This document shows positions 18,720-26,768 of a stretch of 64,000 nt of DNA, in pieces. Every line of letters begins with the position of its first letter. Position 1 is the stretch's first letter. The translations under genes and the position numbers were made by a program. The notes under the pieces are model-generated. The model was not told the origin of the DNA. It saw nothing but the letters and a program-made list of their open reading frames with translations, and did not search any database. Source of the DNA: SZAS-103 sp038234715 (GTDB taxonomy: Bacteria > Pseudomonadota > Gammaproteobacteria > Xanthomonadales > Xanthomonadaceae); contig JBBQTD010000001.1 in NCBI GenBank assembly GCA_038234715.1, positions 186,001 to 250,000 of the forward strand, written 5' to 3'.

Positions 18720-18844
18720 CAGCCACCGCAAAGTCGTGGCCGGCAGCTTTAGGCGGTCGATTGCGGGGAAATTCCGTACGCGAGTGCCTGTGCATCGCTG
18801 TCTGGGTCTCATGTTCATGATGAAAGCTACGCGGCACTAAGTAG

Positions 18845-18977
18845 ACCTCCCCTTGCGGGAGAGGGCTTGGTTAGCCCCTCTCCCATCGGGAGAGGGGTTG
18901 GGGTGAGGGGGCGAACAAGGGATGGGACTACGCTTCGCCCAACCCTCACCCCATCCCCTCTTCCGCAGGGAGAGGGC
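18845..18977. repeat. Cluster of palindromic G-rich/C-rich repeats
   Basis: The centre is a perfect 10-bp stem, CCCCTCTCCC (18875-18884), ATC, GGGAGAGGGG (18888-18897), followed by GGTTGGGGTGAGGG. About 30 bp further on, CAACCCTCACCCC and CCTCTTCCGCAGGGAGAGGG form an inverted copy. CCTCCCCTTGCGGGAGAGG precedes the central stem. The same 10-bp stem with the CCCTCACC flank recurs at 31716-31738, so this is a dispersed family arranged here as a compound, REP/BIME-like unit. It lies between the stops of two convergent genes. Confidence 0.85.
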
Positions 18978-18989
18978 ATTTCAAGGTCT

Positions 18990-19625
18990 TCAGGGCTGCG
19001 CGCCAGAGCGTCGCCACACCAGGCAGCGATTGTTCGCCGGCATCGCAATATCCGCCACCAGACGCAGCCCGATCGATCGCGCCAAGGCATCCACTGCCGC
19101 GACGTCGCGCAAACCCATGTGGGGCGCGCGCGACTTGAGGTCTGCATCGAACGCGGCATTGCTGTCGCTGGTGAACTGCCCGGCGACGTTGAACGGACCG
19201 TAGACCACGACCGTCGCATCGGCGCAAAGTACCGCATCGAGTCCCGCGAACATCGCCCGCACCTCGGGCCAACCCATGATGTGCAGCGTATTCGCACTGA
19301 ACAGCGCATCGAATCCGCGTGCATCCACCAACCCGTGCAGCCCCGGGGAACTCCAGTCGAACGTTGCAACGTCGAGCGCGATCGGCGCAGGCGTGTTCGG
19401 CAACGCCGCCGAATCGATCCATGCGCAGATGCCCGGCAGGTTGTCCGCGCGATCCGAACACTGCCACGTCAGGTGCGGCATGGCGGCTGCGAAATACACC
19501 GCGTGCTGTCCGGTGCCGCTGCCGATCTCGAGCACGCGCTCGCGCCCGGCGAAATGGGTGCGCAACACGTCCAGGATCGGATCGCGATTGCGCTGGGTTG
19601 CTGGTGCATGCGGTTTTTCGATCAT
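18990..19625 (-). CDS. DUF938-type SAM-dependent methyltransferase
   Basis: A 211-aa class I methyltransferase of the DUF938 family. It begins P-A-T-Q-R-N-R-D-P-I-L-D-V-L, has motif I VLEIGSGTGQHAVYFA (about 31-46), the acidic end of strand 2 (QCSDRADN), FDALFSANTLHIMGW as motif IV, and GPFNVAGQFTSDSNAAFDADL, all hallmarks of DUF938. The substrate is unknown. It stands alone, convergent with the gene at 17670 across the palindromic repeats. The start at 19625 precedes the conserved block directly. Confidence 0.88.
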   Translation of the reverse strand: MIEKPHAPATQRNRDPILDVLRTHFAGRERVLEIGSGTGQHAVYFAAAMPHLTWQCSDRADNLPGICAWIDSAALPNTPAPIALDVATFDWSSPGLHGLVDARGFDALFSANTLHIMGWPEVRAMFAGLDAVLCADATVVVYGPFNVAGQFTSDSNAAFDADLKSRAPHMGLRDVAAVDALARSIGLRLVADIAMPANNRCLVWRRSGAQP

Positions 19626-19726
19626 CGCCAGGTTTCCTTTGTAACCCCACCCTCATCCGAGCTGCAGTCTCCACACCGGTGTGCCGCACCTTGCCGGCAG
19701 TCCCGCCGCGCTAGCGCGAGAAAGAG

Positions 19727-20620
19727 TCAGCCAATCGCACGCACGTAGAGCGTCTTGCCGCGCTCCTCCACCGCGAAGTGGGTTGGGTGGCGCTTCAACA
19801 GGTCGCTCAGCTTCTTGTGGCCATACAGGCGCGGATCGAAATCGGGGCGGATCTTGGTCAGGTAACTGCCGACCGTTCCCAGGTGCGCCCAACCCTGCTC
19901 ATCGGATGCTTCCTCGATCGCGCGACGCAGCAGTTCCGATGGAAGCGGCAATGCTGCAGGCTTTCGCGTCGATCCTGGCGCCGCATCCGGCGGCGCATCG
20001 ACAGCTGGCTTCATATCGGGCGCGGACTTCGCGCCTTGCACTGGTCTCGCACCCTGGGTCGGCGTCGCATTCTGCGCCGAGGCCGTCACTTTCGCCGGTG
20101 CCTTCATCGGCCTTGCACTGCGCGTTGGCGTCGGCGCGACCGGCGCGACATCCGCGCGCAACACTTCGGTATAGATGAACTTGTCGCAAGCCTGCACAAA
20201 TGCGTCCGGCGTCTTGCGCTCGCCGAAGCCGTACACGATCAACCCTTCCTCGCGCATGCGTTGCGCAAGACGGGTGAAGTCGCTGTCGCTCGACACCAGG
20301 CACACTCCGTCGAAGCGCGCGGTGTACATCAGGTCCATCGCATCGATGATCAGCGAACTGTCGGTCGCGTTCTTGCCACTGGTGTAGGCGAACTGCTGCA
20401 CCGGATTGATCGAATGCTTCAGCAGCACCTGCTTCCACTGCGTGAGCCGCGTGGAAGTGAAATCGCCGTAGATGCGCTTGACGCTCGCGACCCCGTACTT
20501 GGCAACCTCTGCCAGCAATCCCTCAATCACCGAAGGCTGCGCATTGTCGGCATCGATCAACACCACCAGGCGGCGTTGTCCATCGTCGCTTTCGGATTTG
20601 TTGGTGTTCCTTGATTTCAT
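19727..20620 (-). CDS. NYN-domain (LabA-like) protein with C-terminal OST-HTH/LOTUS domain
   Basis: A 297-aa putative RNase/RNA-binding protein. ATG 20620 is chosen over the upstream 20659 because GGAGGCAGGAG lies just before it. The NYN (PIN-like) domain covers about 15-150: VVLIDADNAQPS with the first Asp pair, TDSSLIIDAMDLMY, and VSSDSDFTRLAQRMRE with the last acidic residues, so the metal site looks intact. A Pro/Ala-rich linker (about 155-215) joins to an OST-HTH/LOTUS domain (about 220-295, ending F-A-V-E-E-R-G-K-T-L-Y-V-R). This domain pair is common in bacteria and is thought to act on RNA. The target is unknown. Confidence 0.88.
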   Translation of the reverse strand: MKSRNTNKSESDDGQRRLVVLIDADNAQPSVIEGLLAEVAKYGVASVKRIYGDFTSTRLTQWKQVLLKHSINPVQQFAYTSGKNATDSSLIIDAMDLMYTARFDGVCLVSSDSDFTRLAQRMREEGLIVYGFGERKTPDAFVQACDKFIYTEVLRADVAPVAPTPTRSARPMKAPAKVTASAQNATPTQGARPVQGAKSAPDMKPAVDAPPDAAPGSTRKPAALPLPSELLRRAIEEASDEQGWAHLGTVGSYLTKIRPDFDPRLYGHKKLSDLLKRHPTHFAVEERGKTLYVRAIG

Positions 20621-20683
20621 CGCTCCTGCCTCCTTGAATCGAGCTGCATGGTCGAGCAATGGGAGGACGTCAGACGACGATGT

Positions 20684-21052
20684 TCACGCCACTTTGGTGA
20701 TCGGCTTGATCAGCGATTCCGCCGGAAGTCGCAGGCGTTCGTGCAATTTCCAGATCATGTTAACGGTCAATGCGCGCTTTCGGTTCAGTACTTCATAGAC
20801 GCGGTTGGGCCTGCCGATTGCGGCCTCCAGATCCTTGACCGTCAAGCCTTGCTGCTCCATTGCGAACTTGATGGCCTCGATTGGGTCGGGCAAGTCCATG
20901 GGAAAATGGTCGTGCTCCCATGCCGCCACCAATGTGACGAGCACATCGAGCCGCTCGCCATCCTCCGAGTCCGGTTGGGCCGTCATCAGGCTCTCGATTT
21001 CACCGAGTGTTGCCCGATAGTCCTTGTCGCTGCGAATGGGTTTGATGTTCAT
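20684..21052 (-). CDS. higA: HigA-type antitoxin, HTH
   Basis: A 122-aa HigA-family antitoxin and repressor. It starts at 21052 (GAGGCAGC just upstream); the frame extends to 21079 without a better site. Residues 1-60 include M-N-I-K-P-I-R-S-D-x-D-Y and the toxin-wrapping region. A Cro/XRE-like HTH occupies about 70-115 (GLTVKDLEAAIGRPNRVYEVLNRKRALTVNMI is read in the window at the matching position). It lies 10 bp after the toxin stop and is surely co-transcribed with it. It probably binds the inverted repeat at 21377-21393 to autoregulate the pair. Confidence 0.92.
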   Translation of the reverse strand: MNIKPIRSDKDYRATLGEIESLMTAQPDSEDGERLDVLVTLVAAWEHDHFPMDLPDPIEAIKFAMEQQGLTVKDLEAAIGRPNRVYEVLNRKRALTVNMIWKLHERLRLPAESLIKPITKVA

Positions 21053-21062
21053 GCTGCCTCGC

Positions 21063-21365
21063 CTAGACCGTTTGGGCATCGATTGCGTCGTATTGCACGT
21101 GGGTTCCGATAAATCGGACGTAAATCACTTGATAGTGGTAGTTGATCCAAACGACCAGGCGATATTTGTTGCCCGCCAGATTAAAAACCACACGACCGTC
21201 CTTGAGGATGCTCGCTGTTCTGAAATCCCGCTTGAGGTCGGCTGGGCTCGTCCAATTGGCCGCCTTTCCAAAGGTGTGCCAAGCCAAAGTCGGCTCTCTG
21301 GCATCGGCGTGCCCTGGATTGGACGCCCAGAATCCTTTCAAGGTGGACAGGGCAATGATCCGCAC
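21063..21365 (-). CDS. higB: HigB-type toxin, mRNA interferase
   Basis: A 100-aa HigB toxin of the RelE fold, which cleaves mRNA. It reads MRIIALSTLKGFW, then the family blocks S-P-A-D-L-K-R-D-F-R-T-A-S-I-L-K-D-G-R-V-V-F-N, NKYRLVVWINY and VIYVRFIGTHVQYD-x-I-D-A, and is full length. The start codon is GTG at 21365 with no clear ribosome site. Toxin-first order is typical of higBA. The operator palindrome ends only 12 bp upstream of the start. Confidence 0.93.
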   Translation of the reverse strand: MRIIALSTLKGFWASNPGHADAREPTLAWHTFGKAANWTSPADLKRDFRTASILKDGRVVFNLAGNKYRLVVWINYHYQVIYVRFIGTHVQYDAIDAQTV

Positions 21366-21376
21366 CGAACAATCTT

Positions 21377-21393
21377 AGTCCCATATTGGGACT
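21377..21393. promoter_or_regulatory. higBA operator (inverted repeat)
   Basis: AGTCCCATATTGGGACT is a perfect 7-bp inverted repeat with a 3-bp centre, 12 bp upstream of the higB start. A second, 8-bp palindrome, GACATGTC, lies at 21411-21418. HigA-type antitoxins repress their own operon by binding such repeats over the promoter. The position and symmetry are seen; binding is inferred. Confidence 0.75.
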
Positions 21394-21420
21394 GAGACAA
21401 TCACCAGTCGGACATGTCTG

Positions 21421-23157
21421 TTACCGCGCGGGCTGTACGCAATCCACAATCCGCAACGCCACCGCCTCCGCAACCTTGATCCCATCTACCGCCGCCGACA
21501 GGATACCGCCGGCATAACCCGCGCCCTCACCCGCCGGATACAGCCCGTGCGTGTTCAGGCTTTCGCAATCCGCGCCGCGGGCGATGCGCACCGGCGATGA
21601 CGTGCGCGTTTCAACGCCGGTCAGCACCGCATCGTGCATCGCGAATCCCTTGAGTTGCCGATCGAATGCGGGCAGCGCTTCGCGGATCGCACGGATCGCG
21701 TAGTCGGGCAACGCTTCGGAAAGATCCCCCAGACGCGCGCCCGGCGTGTACGAAGGCGACACGCTGCCGAATTGCGTGGACGCACGCTGCGCGAGGAAAT
21801 CGCCGACCAGTTGCCCCGGTGCGTCGTAGTTGCCGCCTCCGAGTGCGAATGCGCGCTCTTCCCAATGCCGCTGCAACGCGATGCCGGCAAGCGGGCCTTG
21901 TCCGTAGGGCGCGTAATCCTCCGGCGCGATGCCGACCACGATCGCGGCATTCGCGTTGCGCTCGTTGCGCGAATACTGGCTCATGCCATTGGTGACCACG
22001 CGCCCCGGCTCGCTCGCGGCAGCGACCACGGTGCCACCAGGACACATGCAGAAGCTGTACACCGAGCGCGCATGCGCATCGCCTTCGGGCTTGCAGTGGT
22101 GCACCAGCTTGTAGTCGGCGGCGCCAAGGATTGGATGCCCCGCCTGCGCACCAAAGCGTGCGGCGTCGATCAACGACTGCGGATGCTCGATGCGGAACCC
22201 GATCGAGAACGGTTTGGCTTCAACGTACACGCCGCGCGCGTGCAGCATCGCGAATGTATCGCGCGCGCTGTGCCCGATCGCCAGCACCACATGATCCGCG
22301 CGCAACTGCTCGCCACTCGCCAACGTCACCCCACGCACATGCCGTTGCCCAGCGGCATCGGACTCCACATGCAGATCGTCAACGCGTTGTCCGAAACGGA
22401 TTTCGCCACCCAGCGCCTGGATGCTCGCGCGCATGCTCTCGACCATCGTCACCAGCCGGAACGTGCCGATGTGCGGCTTGGCGACGAACAGGATTTCCTC
22501 GGGCGCACCGGCCTTCACGAATTCGGTGAGCACCTTGCGTCCATGGTGCAGGGGATCGCGGATCTGGCTGTAGAGCTTGCCATCCGAAAACGTCCCCGCC
22601 CCGCCCTCGCCGAATTGCACGTTCGATTCCGGATTGAGCACACTCTTGCGCCACAACCCGAACGTGTCCACCGTACGTTCGCGCACCTGCTTGCCGCGAT
22701 CGAGGATGATCGGCCGAAACCCCATCTGCGCAAGGATCAACCCCGCGAACAGACCGCAGGGGCCAGTGCCGATCACGATCGGACGCAGCGCAAGATCCTC
22801 AGGAGCATGCGCGACGAACCTGTACGCCGTGTCCGGCGTGGGCGCGGTATTGACCAATACGGGCTTGCGCGCGACGGATGCTGGCGAACCTTTCGGCCTT
22901 GCACTCGGTCCACGCGAAGTTGCGGCAACGCCTGCTTCCTCGCGCAAACGCCGCATGATCTCTGCCTCGCGCGGCGTCTCCACGTCCACCGAATAGATCA
23001 ACACAATCGCCCCACGCTTGCGCGCGTCATAGCTGCGCTTGGCGACGGTGTAGCTGGTCAGCTCGTTGGCAGCGATACCTATGCGTGCGCAGATGGCGGC
23101 CGAGACGTCGTCCTCGGCATGCTCTAAGGGGAGCTTGATGTCGGTGAGTCGGAGCAT
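21421..23157 (-). CDS. FAD-dependent dehydrogenase of the COG2509 type
   Basis: A 578-aa flavoprotein. The N-terminal 80 residues form the small domain usual in this family (L-R-L-x-D-I-K-L-P-L-x-H and A-K-R-S-Y-D-A-R-K). The dinucleotide-binding fold starts at about 125 (PIVIGTGPCGLFAGLILAQ), followed by D-R-G-K-x-V-R-E-R, SNVQFGEGGAGTFSDGKLY and HVVLAIGHSARDTF. FCMCPGGTVV and the C-terminal GLYPAGEGAGYAGGI block are diagnostic. The physiological substrate is not known. It is followed downstream by higBA on the same strand but is likely transcribed from its own promoter. Confidence 0.9.
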   Translation of the reverse strand: MLRLTDIKLPLEHAEDDVSAAICARIGIAANELTSYTVAKRSYDARKRGAIVLIYSVDVETPREAEIMRRLREEAGVAATSRGPSARPKGSPASVARKPVLVNTAPTPDTAYRFVAHAPEDLALRPIVIGTGPCGLFAGLILAQMGFRPIILDRGKQVRERTVDTFGLWRKSVLNPESNVQFGEGGAGTFSDGKLYSQIRDPLHHGRKVLTEFVKAGAPEEILFVAKPHIGTFRLVTMVESMRASIQALGGEIRFGQRVDDLHVESDAAGQRHVRGVTLASGEQLRADHVVLAIGHSARDTFAMLHARGVYVEAKPFSIGFRIEHPQSLIDAARFGAQAGHPILGAADYKLVHHCKPEGDAHARSVYSFCMCPGGTVVAAASEPGRVVTNGMSQYSRNERNANAAIVVGIAPEDYAPYGQGPLAGIALQRHWEERAFALGGGNYDAPGQLVGDFLAQRASTQFGSVSPSYTPGARLGDLSEALPDYAIRAIREALPAFDRQLKGFAMHDAVLTGVETRTSSPVRIARGADCESLNTHGLYPAGEGAGYAGGILSAAVDGIKVAEAVALRIVDCVQPAR

Positions 23158-23369
23158 GGGATCCTTCCAATGGAAGCGCCAATTCTAATGACGAAACTGA
23201 GAGAGCCAGCGTCCCGGCGGAGATTAGTCGAATCATGACAGCGCGAGTAGCGAATTGAACCAGATCTAGCCTTCCAGAGACTTCTGTTCCCATGGCCGAC
23301 TGTGGGCTACCCTGGCATTCAGCCTCGCATTTCGATACCCCTATGCCACCCTCGACGGGCGCTCCCAAC

Positions 23370-25400
23370 ATGATCCGCAGTTCGCGTCTATCGCGAAGTT
23401 TCTATGCCGACGACATTGGCGACTTTCGATCAAAATCGATAGAGACCGTTCTCGGCAAGCTTACTGCCGCGTCAACCTTTGAAATTACCGCGGACCAAAC
23501 TGATGCCTGGACCACTCAGATTTCCTTGCTCCAATCGTCTCTCGTCGGACTTGAAGCGCGTGGTCGCGTCTATTTCGAATTCGTCATCCCTCGACTCGGA
23601 AAACGCGTTGACGTTCTGCTCGTCATCGATCACGTGCTATTCGTCGTGGAATTCAAGGTCGGCGCTACGGCTTTTGACAGCGCTGACGTGGATCAGGTCT
23701 GGGACTACGCACTCGACCTGCGAAACTTCCATTCGACTAGTCACCATGCGGCAGTCGTGCCGCTTCTCGTCGCGACTGGCGCGCGATGTTCGTTTGTAAA
23801 GGTTGTTTGTCACGCATATGACACGCGCATGTCTGATCCGATTCGCGTCGGCGCAATGCAGATCAGAGAAGCTGTCGATCAAGCACTAAAGTTTCTTGAC
23901 GGGCCACCCCTCCGAGTCACCGAGTGGGAGCAGGGCCGCTACTCACCGACGCCCACAATCATCGAAGCAGCGCGTGCTCTTTATGCTAGCCATTCGGTTG
24001 AAGAAATCTCGCGCAGCGACGCAGGTGCAACAAATCTGACACGCACGTCGCAGGCTGTGGATCACATCATCGGCACCGCCATGGCTCGCCGAAAGAAAGC
24101 TATTTGTTTCGTTACTGGGGTTCCCGGTGCAGGAAAAACACTTGTTGGGCTCGACGTTGCTATTCGACACGATGATGCTTCAGGCGAACTTCGTTGCGTG
24201 TTCCTTTCTGGAAACGGCCCTCTGGTAGCGGTGCTGCGAGAAGCTCTCGCCAGGGATCTGATCCGTAGTGAGAAATGCGCTGGCCGCAAGCTGAAGAAAC
24301 GAGACGCGGTTCGACGAGTAAGTGCCTTCATTCAGAATGTGCACCACTTCAGAGACGATTGTCTCGTCGATTCGACAAGCCCTCCGCACGAACATGTTGC
24401 TCTATTTGACGAAGCTCAACGAGCATGGGACTTCGCACAAACGAGCTCCTTTATGAGGCGTAAGAAAGGCGTTCCAGACTTTGATCAGTCCGAACCGGAA
24501 TTTCTTATTTCGTGTATGGACCGACACCTGGATTGGGCAGTAGTCGTTTGTCTTGTGGGAGGGGGACAGGAGATCAATACGGGTGAATCAGGAATTGGCG
24601 GCTGGATCGAGGCACTTTTGAAGCGATTTCCCGACTGGGAGGTTCATCTCCCGACAAGACTGCGTGAATCCGAATACCGTTGCGAAAGCGCGCTGTCTAG
24701 CCTTGAACGTCAGCGCATGCTGTTTGCGCAAGAGGATCTGCATCTGGCGACGTCTATGCGATCGTTTCGCTCGGAGCGGGTCAGTGAGTTCGTCAGACTA
24801 GTCCTCGATCTCGAAGTCGCGGCTGCGGCGCAGTTGTGCGAGGAGATTGTCGAGCGCTATCCGATTGCTGTTACTAGAAGTCTCGACGACGCCAAGACAT
24901 GGCTGCGTCAGCATGCGCGTGGATCGGAAAGATTCGGCTTGATCGTGTCGTCGCAGGCGCAACGCCTAAAGCCTCATGCGATTGACGTGCGAGCGCCCGT
25001 CAATCCAGTGCAATGGTTTCTGAATGCAAAAGATGACGTAAGGTCAAGCTTTTACTTGGAAGACGCCGCTACGGAATTTCAGGTTCAAGGGCTCGAGCTG
25101 GATTGGGCATGCGTGGTTTGGGACGCAGACCTTCGGATTGAGGGAAACGACTGGAGCCATCATGAATTTCGCGGCACACGATGGATTCGAATCAAAATGG
25201 CCGAGAGAAAGCGTTATCTAGAGAACGCATATCGCGTTCTTTTGACTCGTGCCCGACAAGGAATGGTGGTTGTTGTTCCAGAAGGAGAACATCGAGATCC
25301 TACGAGAAGGCCATCCCTGTACGACTCGACTTTTGAGTTCCTTCGAAAAACGGGGATTCCAATGTTGAATGGCGTGGCTACTCCGTCGGCAATCCGGTAG
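23370..25400 (+). CDS. PD-(D/E)XK nuclease-helicase fusion (DUF2075 family)
   Basis: A single 676-aa protein that couples a nuclease to an SF1-like ATPase. The N-terminal nuclease keeps the motif set: D81 in RVDVLL, E94-x-K96 in VEFKVG, and a RecB-like Q-x-x-x-Y in DQVWDYALDLRNFH. The ATPase has Walker A GVPGAGKT (about 250-257), the DUF2075 Walker B box DEAQRAW (about 347), a Q-G-L-E-L-D-W motif V segment and RVLLTRAR as motif VI. The start is uncertain: the frame opens at 23292, and 23370 is chosen because family members begin close to Y-x-x-x-I-x-x-F. Base composition is lower than the surroundings. It is followed by vsr. Antiphage nuclease-helicases such as staphylococcal Nhi share this plan, so defence is plausible but inferred. 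Confidence 0.85.
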   Translation: MIRSSRLSRSFYADDIGDFRSKSIETVLGKLTAASTFEITADQTDAWTTQISLLQSSLVGLEARGRVYFEFVIPRLGKRVDVLLVIDHVLFVVEFKVGATAFDSADVDQVWDYALDLRNFHSTSHHAAVVPLLVATGARCSFVKVVCHAYDTRMSDPIRVGAMQIREAVDQALKFLDGPPLRVTEWEQGRYSPTPTIIEAARALYASHSVEEISRSDAGATNLTRTSQAVDHIIGTAMARRKKAICFVTGVPGAGKTLVGLDVAIRHDDASGELRCVFLSGNGPLVAVLREALARDLIRSEKCAGRKLKKRDAVRRVSAFIQNVHHFRDDCLVDSTSPPHEHVALFDEAQRAWDFAQTSSFMRRKKGVPDFDQSEPEFLISCMDRHLDWAVVVCLVGGGQEINTGESGIGGWIEALLKRFPDWEVHLPTRLRESEYRCESALSSLERQRMLFAQEDLHLATSMRSFRSERVSEFVRLVLDLEVAAAAQLCEEIVERYPIAVTRSLDDAKTWLRQHARGSERFGLIVSSQAQRLKPHAIDVRAPVNPVQWFLNAKDDVRSSFYLEDAATEFQVQGLELDWACVVWDADLRIEGNDWSHHEFRGTRWIRIKMAERKRYLENAYRVLLTRARQGMVVVVPEGEHRDPTRRPSLYDSTFEFLRKTGIPMLNGVATPSAIR

Positions 25401-25571
25401 AGAACTGCGCAAAGGCAACGTCGAACTCGAGTCCACTTGGTCTAAGTTGAACGAACACAAGCACTCTCGCGATGCAACAGGAAAGACATACGGGATAGCC
25501 TGGCAATGATGTCCCACCGTTCGAGTTGCAATTGCTGATGGTTGCGCTGCGCAATTTGTTGAACGCGCAAG

Positions 25572-26066
25572 ATGACCGACGTGATGAGTGCCGAAAAACG
25601 CTCGGCGCTGATGTCAAAAATCCGAGGCAGGGACACCAAGCCTGAGGTCGAAGTCAGGCGAATGCTCTCGCGGGCGGGGCTGCGTTACAGGCTGCATACG
25701 CGCGGCCTTCCCGGTCGACCCGACATCGTCTTGCCACGCTGGAAAGCAACCGTACTCATCAACGGCTGTTTCTGGCATGCCCATCAGGATTGTGCCCTGT
25801 TCCGGTTACCTGCGACACGACCGGATTTCTGGCTGGACAAGCTGATGGGGAACCGGGTGCGGGACGCTGCGAATGTCTATTCGCTTGCTACGCAGGGATG
25901 GCGGACTGCGGTCGTCTGGGAATGTGCGTTGCGGCTCGATGCGGCAGCGGTGGGCGCGATTCTCGTTGACTGGATCAGATCCGTTCAGGGCCGTTGCGGG
26001 ATCCTGCGGGTGGATGCGGTGATCGCGTGGCGGCCGATGGCCGACGCACTCCAATCAGCCAAATGA
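25572..26066 (+). CDS. vsr: Very short patch repair (Vsr) endonuclease
   Basis: A 164-aa nickase that in E. coli cuts beside T:G mismatches arising from 5-methylcytosine deamination. It keeps S-A-E-K-R-S-x-x-M-S-K-I-R-G-R-D-T-K-P-E, Glu25, GRPDIVLP with catalytic Asp51, GCFWHAH with His69 and His71, and W-E-C-A-L-R. At the E. coli T63-H64 positions this protein has Ile-Asn, so the second active-site histidine is absent. Vsr genes normally accompany a cytosine-5 methyltransferase, but none is present anywhere in this window. It follows the nuclease-helicase by 171 bp on the same strand. Confidence 0.93.
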   Translation: MTDVMSAEKRSALMSKIRGRDTKPEVEVRRMLSRAGLRYRLHTRGLPGRPDIVLPRWKATVLINGCFWHAHQDCALFRLPATRPDFWLDKLMGNRVRDAANVYSLATQGWRTAVVWECALRLDAAAVGAILVDWIRSVQGRCGILRVDAVIAWRPMADALQSAK

Positions 26067-26175
26067 AACAACCGGCCGCGCACGTCGCTGCGCAGGACTG
26101 CAGCATTCCAGCGAACGGCGCCGTGCCTGACTCAGCGCGAACAGCGCGTGCGTCAGACCGGCGCATCCAGCCGGG

Positions 26176-26763
26176 GTGAGTGCGAAGGGATTCCTGCGGG
26201 TGGCAGGCAGATCGAATGCGCGAATCAACGGGTTGATTCACGACGTCAAGGGGTTCATTTCCCAAATCAACAGGTTGATCCGCGGAATCAAGGGGTTCTT
26301 TCCCCAAATCAACGGGTTGATCCGCGGAATCAAGGGGTTCTTTCGCCAAATCAACGGGTTGATCCGCGGAATGAAGGGGTTGATTTTCGGAATCAACGGG
26401 TTGATCAGCGGAATCAACGGATTGACTCGTCAAATCAACGGGTCGATTCGCGGAATCAACGGGTTGATCGGGGAATTCAACGGATTGATTTGGGCAATGA
26501 AGGGGTTGATCTGGAAAATCAACGGATTGATTCCAGCGATCAACGGGTCAATTCCGGAAATCAAGGCATGCATCGCAGCGATCAATGGATTGATCGCTGG
26601 AATCATCGCATTGGTCGCAGCACCCGTTGCACCGCCTCCCGCAACGACCACCTGCAGTGCTGGCGTGCAGGGCGACATCGTACCCGGTAAGCCCGTGATC
26701 GGGGCTCGGCATGCAGCCAACGGGAAGCGCCACGCTGACACCGTGGCTTTGGACACCACCTAA
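26176..26763 (+). CDS. Possible heptad-repeat protein encoded by the 21-bp array
   Basis: A GTG-started frame of 195 aa that spans the whole tandem array. Each 21-bp unit encodes a heptad of the form I-N/K-G-L/F-I-x-x, giving 19 amphipathic heptads (residues about 17-148), then a Pro/Ala-rich stretch and a polar tail. Hydrophobic positions are kept through unit divergence (Ile, Met, Phe, Val; Leu, Phe). There is no ribosome site. Other frames through the array are also open, including a minus-strand frame (26759-26430) with a similar I-N-P-L-I heptad. Translation is therefore unproven. Confidence 0.35.
   Translation: MSAKGFLRVAGRSNARINGLIHDVKGFISQINRLIRGIKGFFPQINGLIRGIKGFFRQINGLIRGMKGLIFGINGLISGINGLTRQINGSIRGINGLIGEFNGLIWAMKGLIWKINGLIPAINGSIPEIKACIAAINGLIAGIIALVAAPVAPPPATTTCSAGVQGDIVPGKPVIGARHAANGKRHADTVALDTT
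26223..26621. repeat. Array of 19 palindromic 21-bp tandem repeats
   Basis: Nineteen units of exactly 21 bp run without gaps. The conserved core is AATCAACGGGTTGAT, which contains the inverted repeat ATCAAC-GG-GTTGAT; the last 6 bp of each unit vary, commonly CCGCGG. Units in the left half (26265-26390) alternate between two types, giving a 42-bp higher-order repeat; units to the right are more divergent. All divergence is by substitution and the length never changes, consistent with selection on a reading frame or on helical phasing (two DNA turns). The array lies between vsr and the outer-membrane protein gene. Confidence 0.93.
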
Positions 26764-26768
26764 GCGCG

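Noticed and set aside
26223..26621. CRISPR-like periodic repeat
   Set aside because: Units are contiguous 21-mers without unique spacers, and no cas genes are present.
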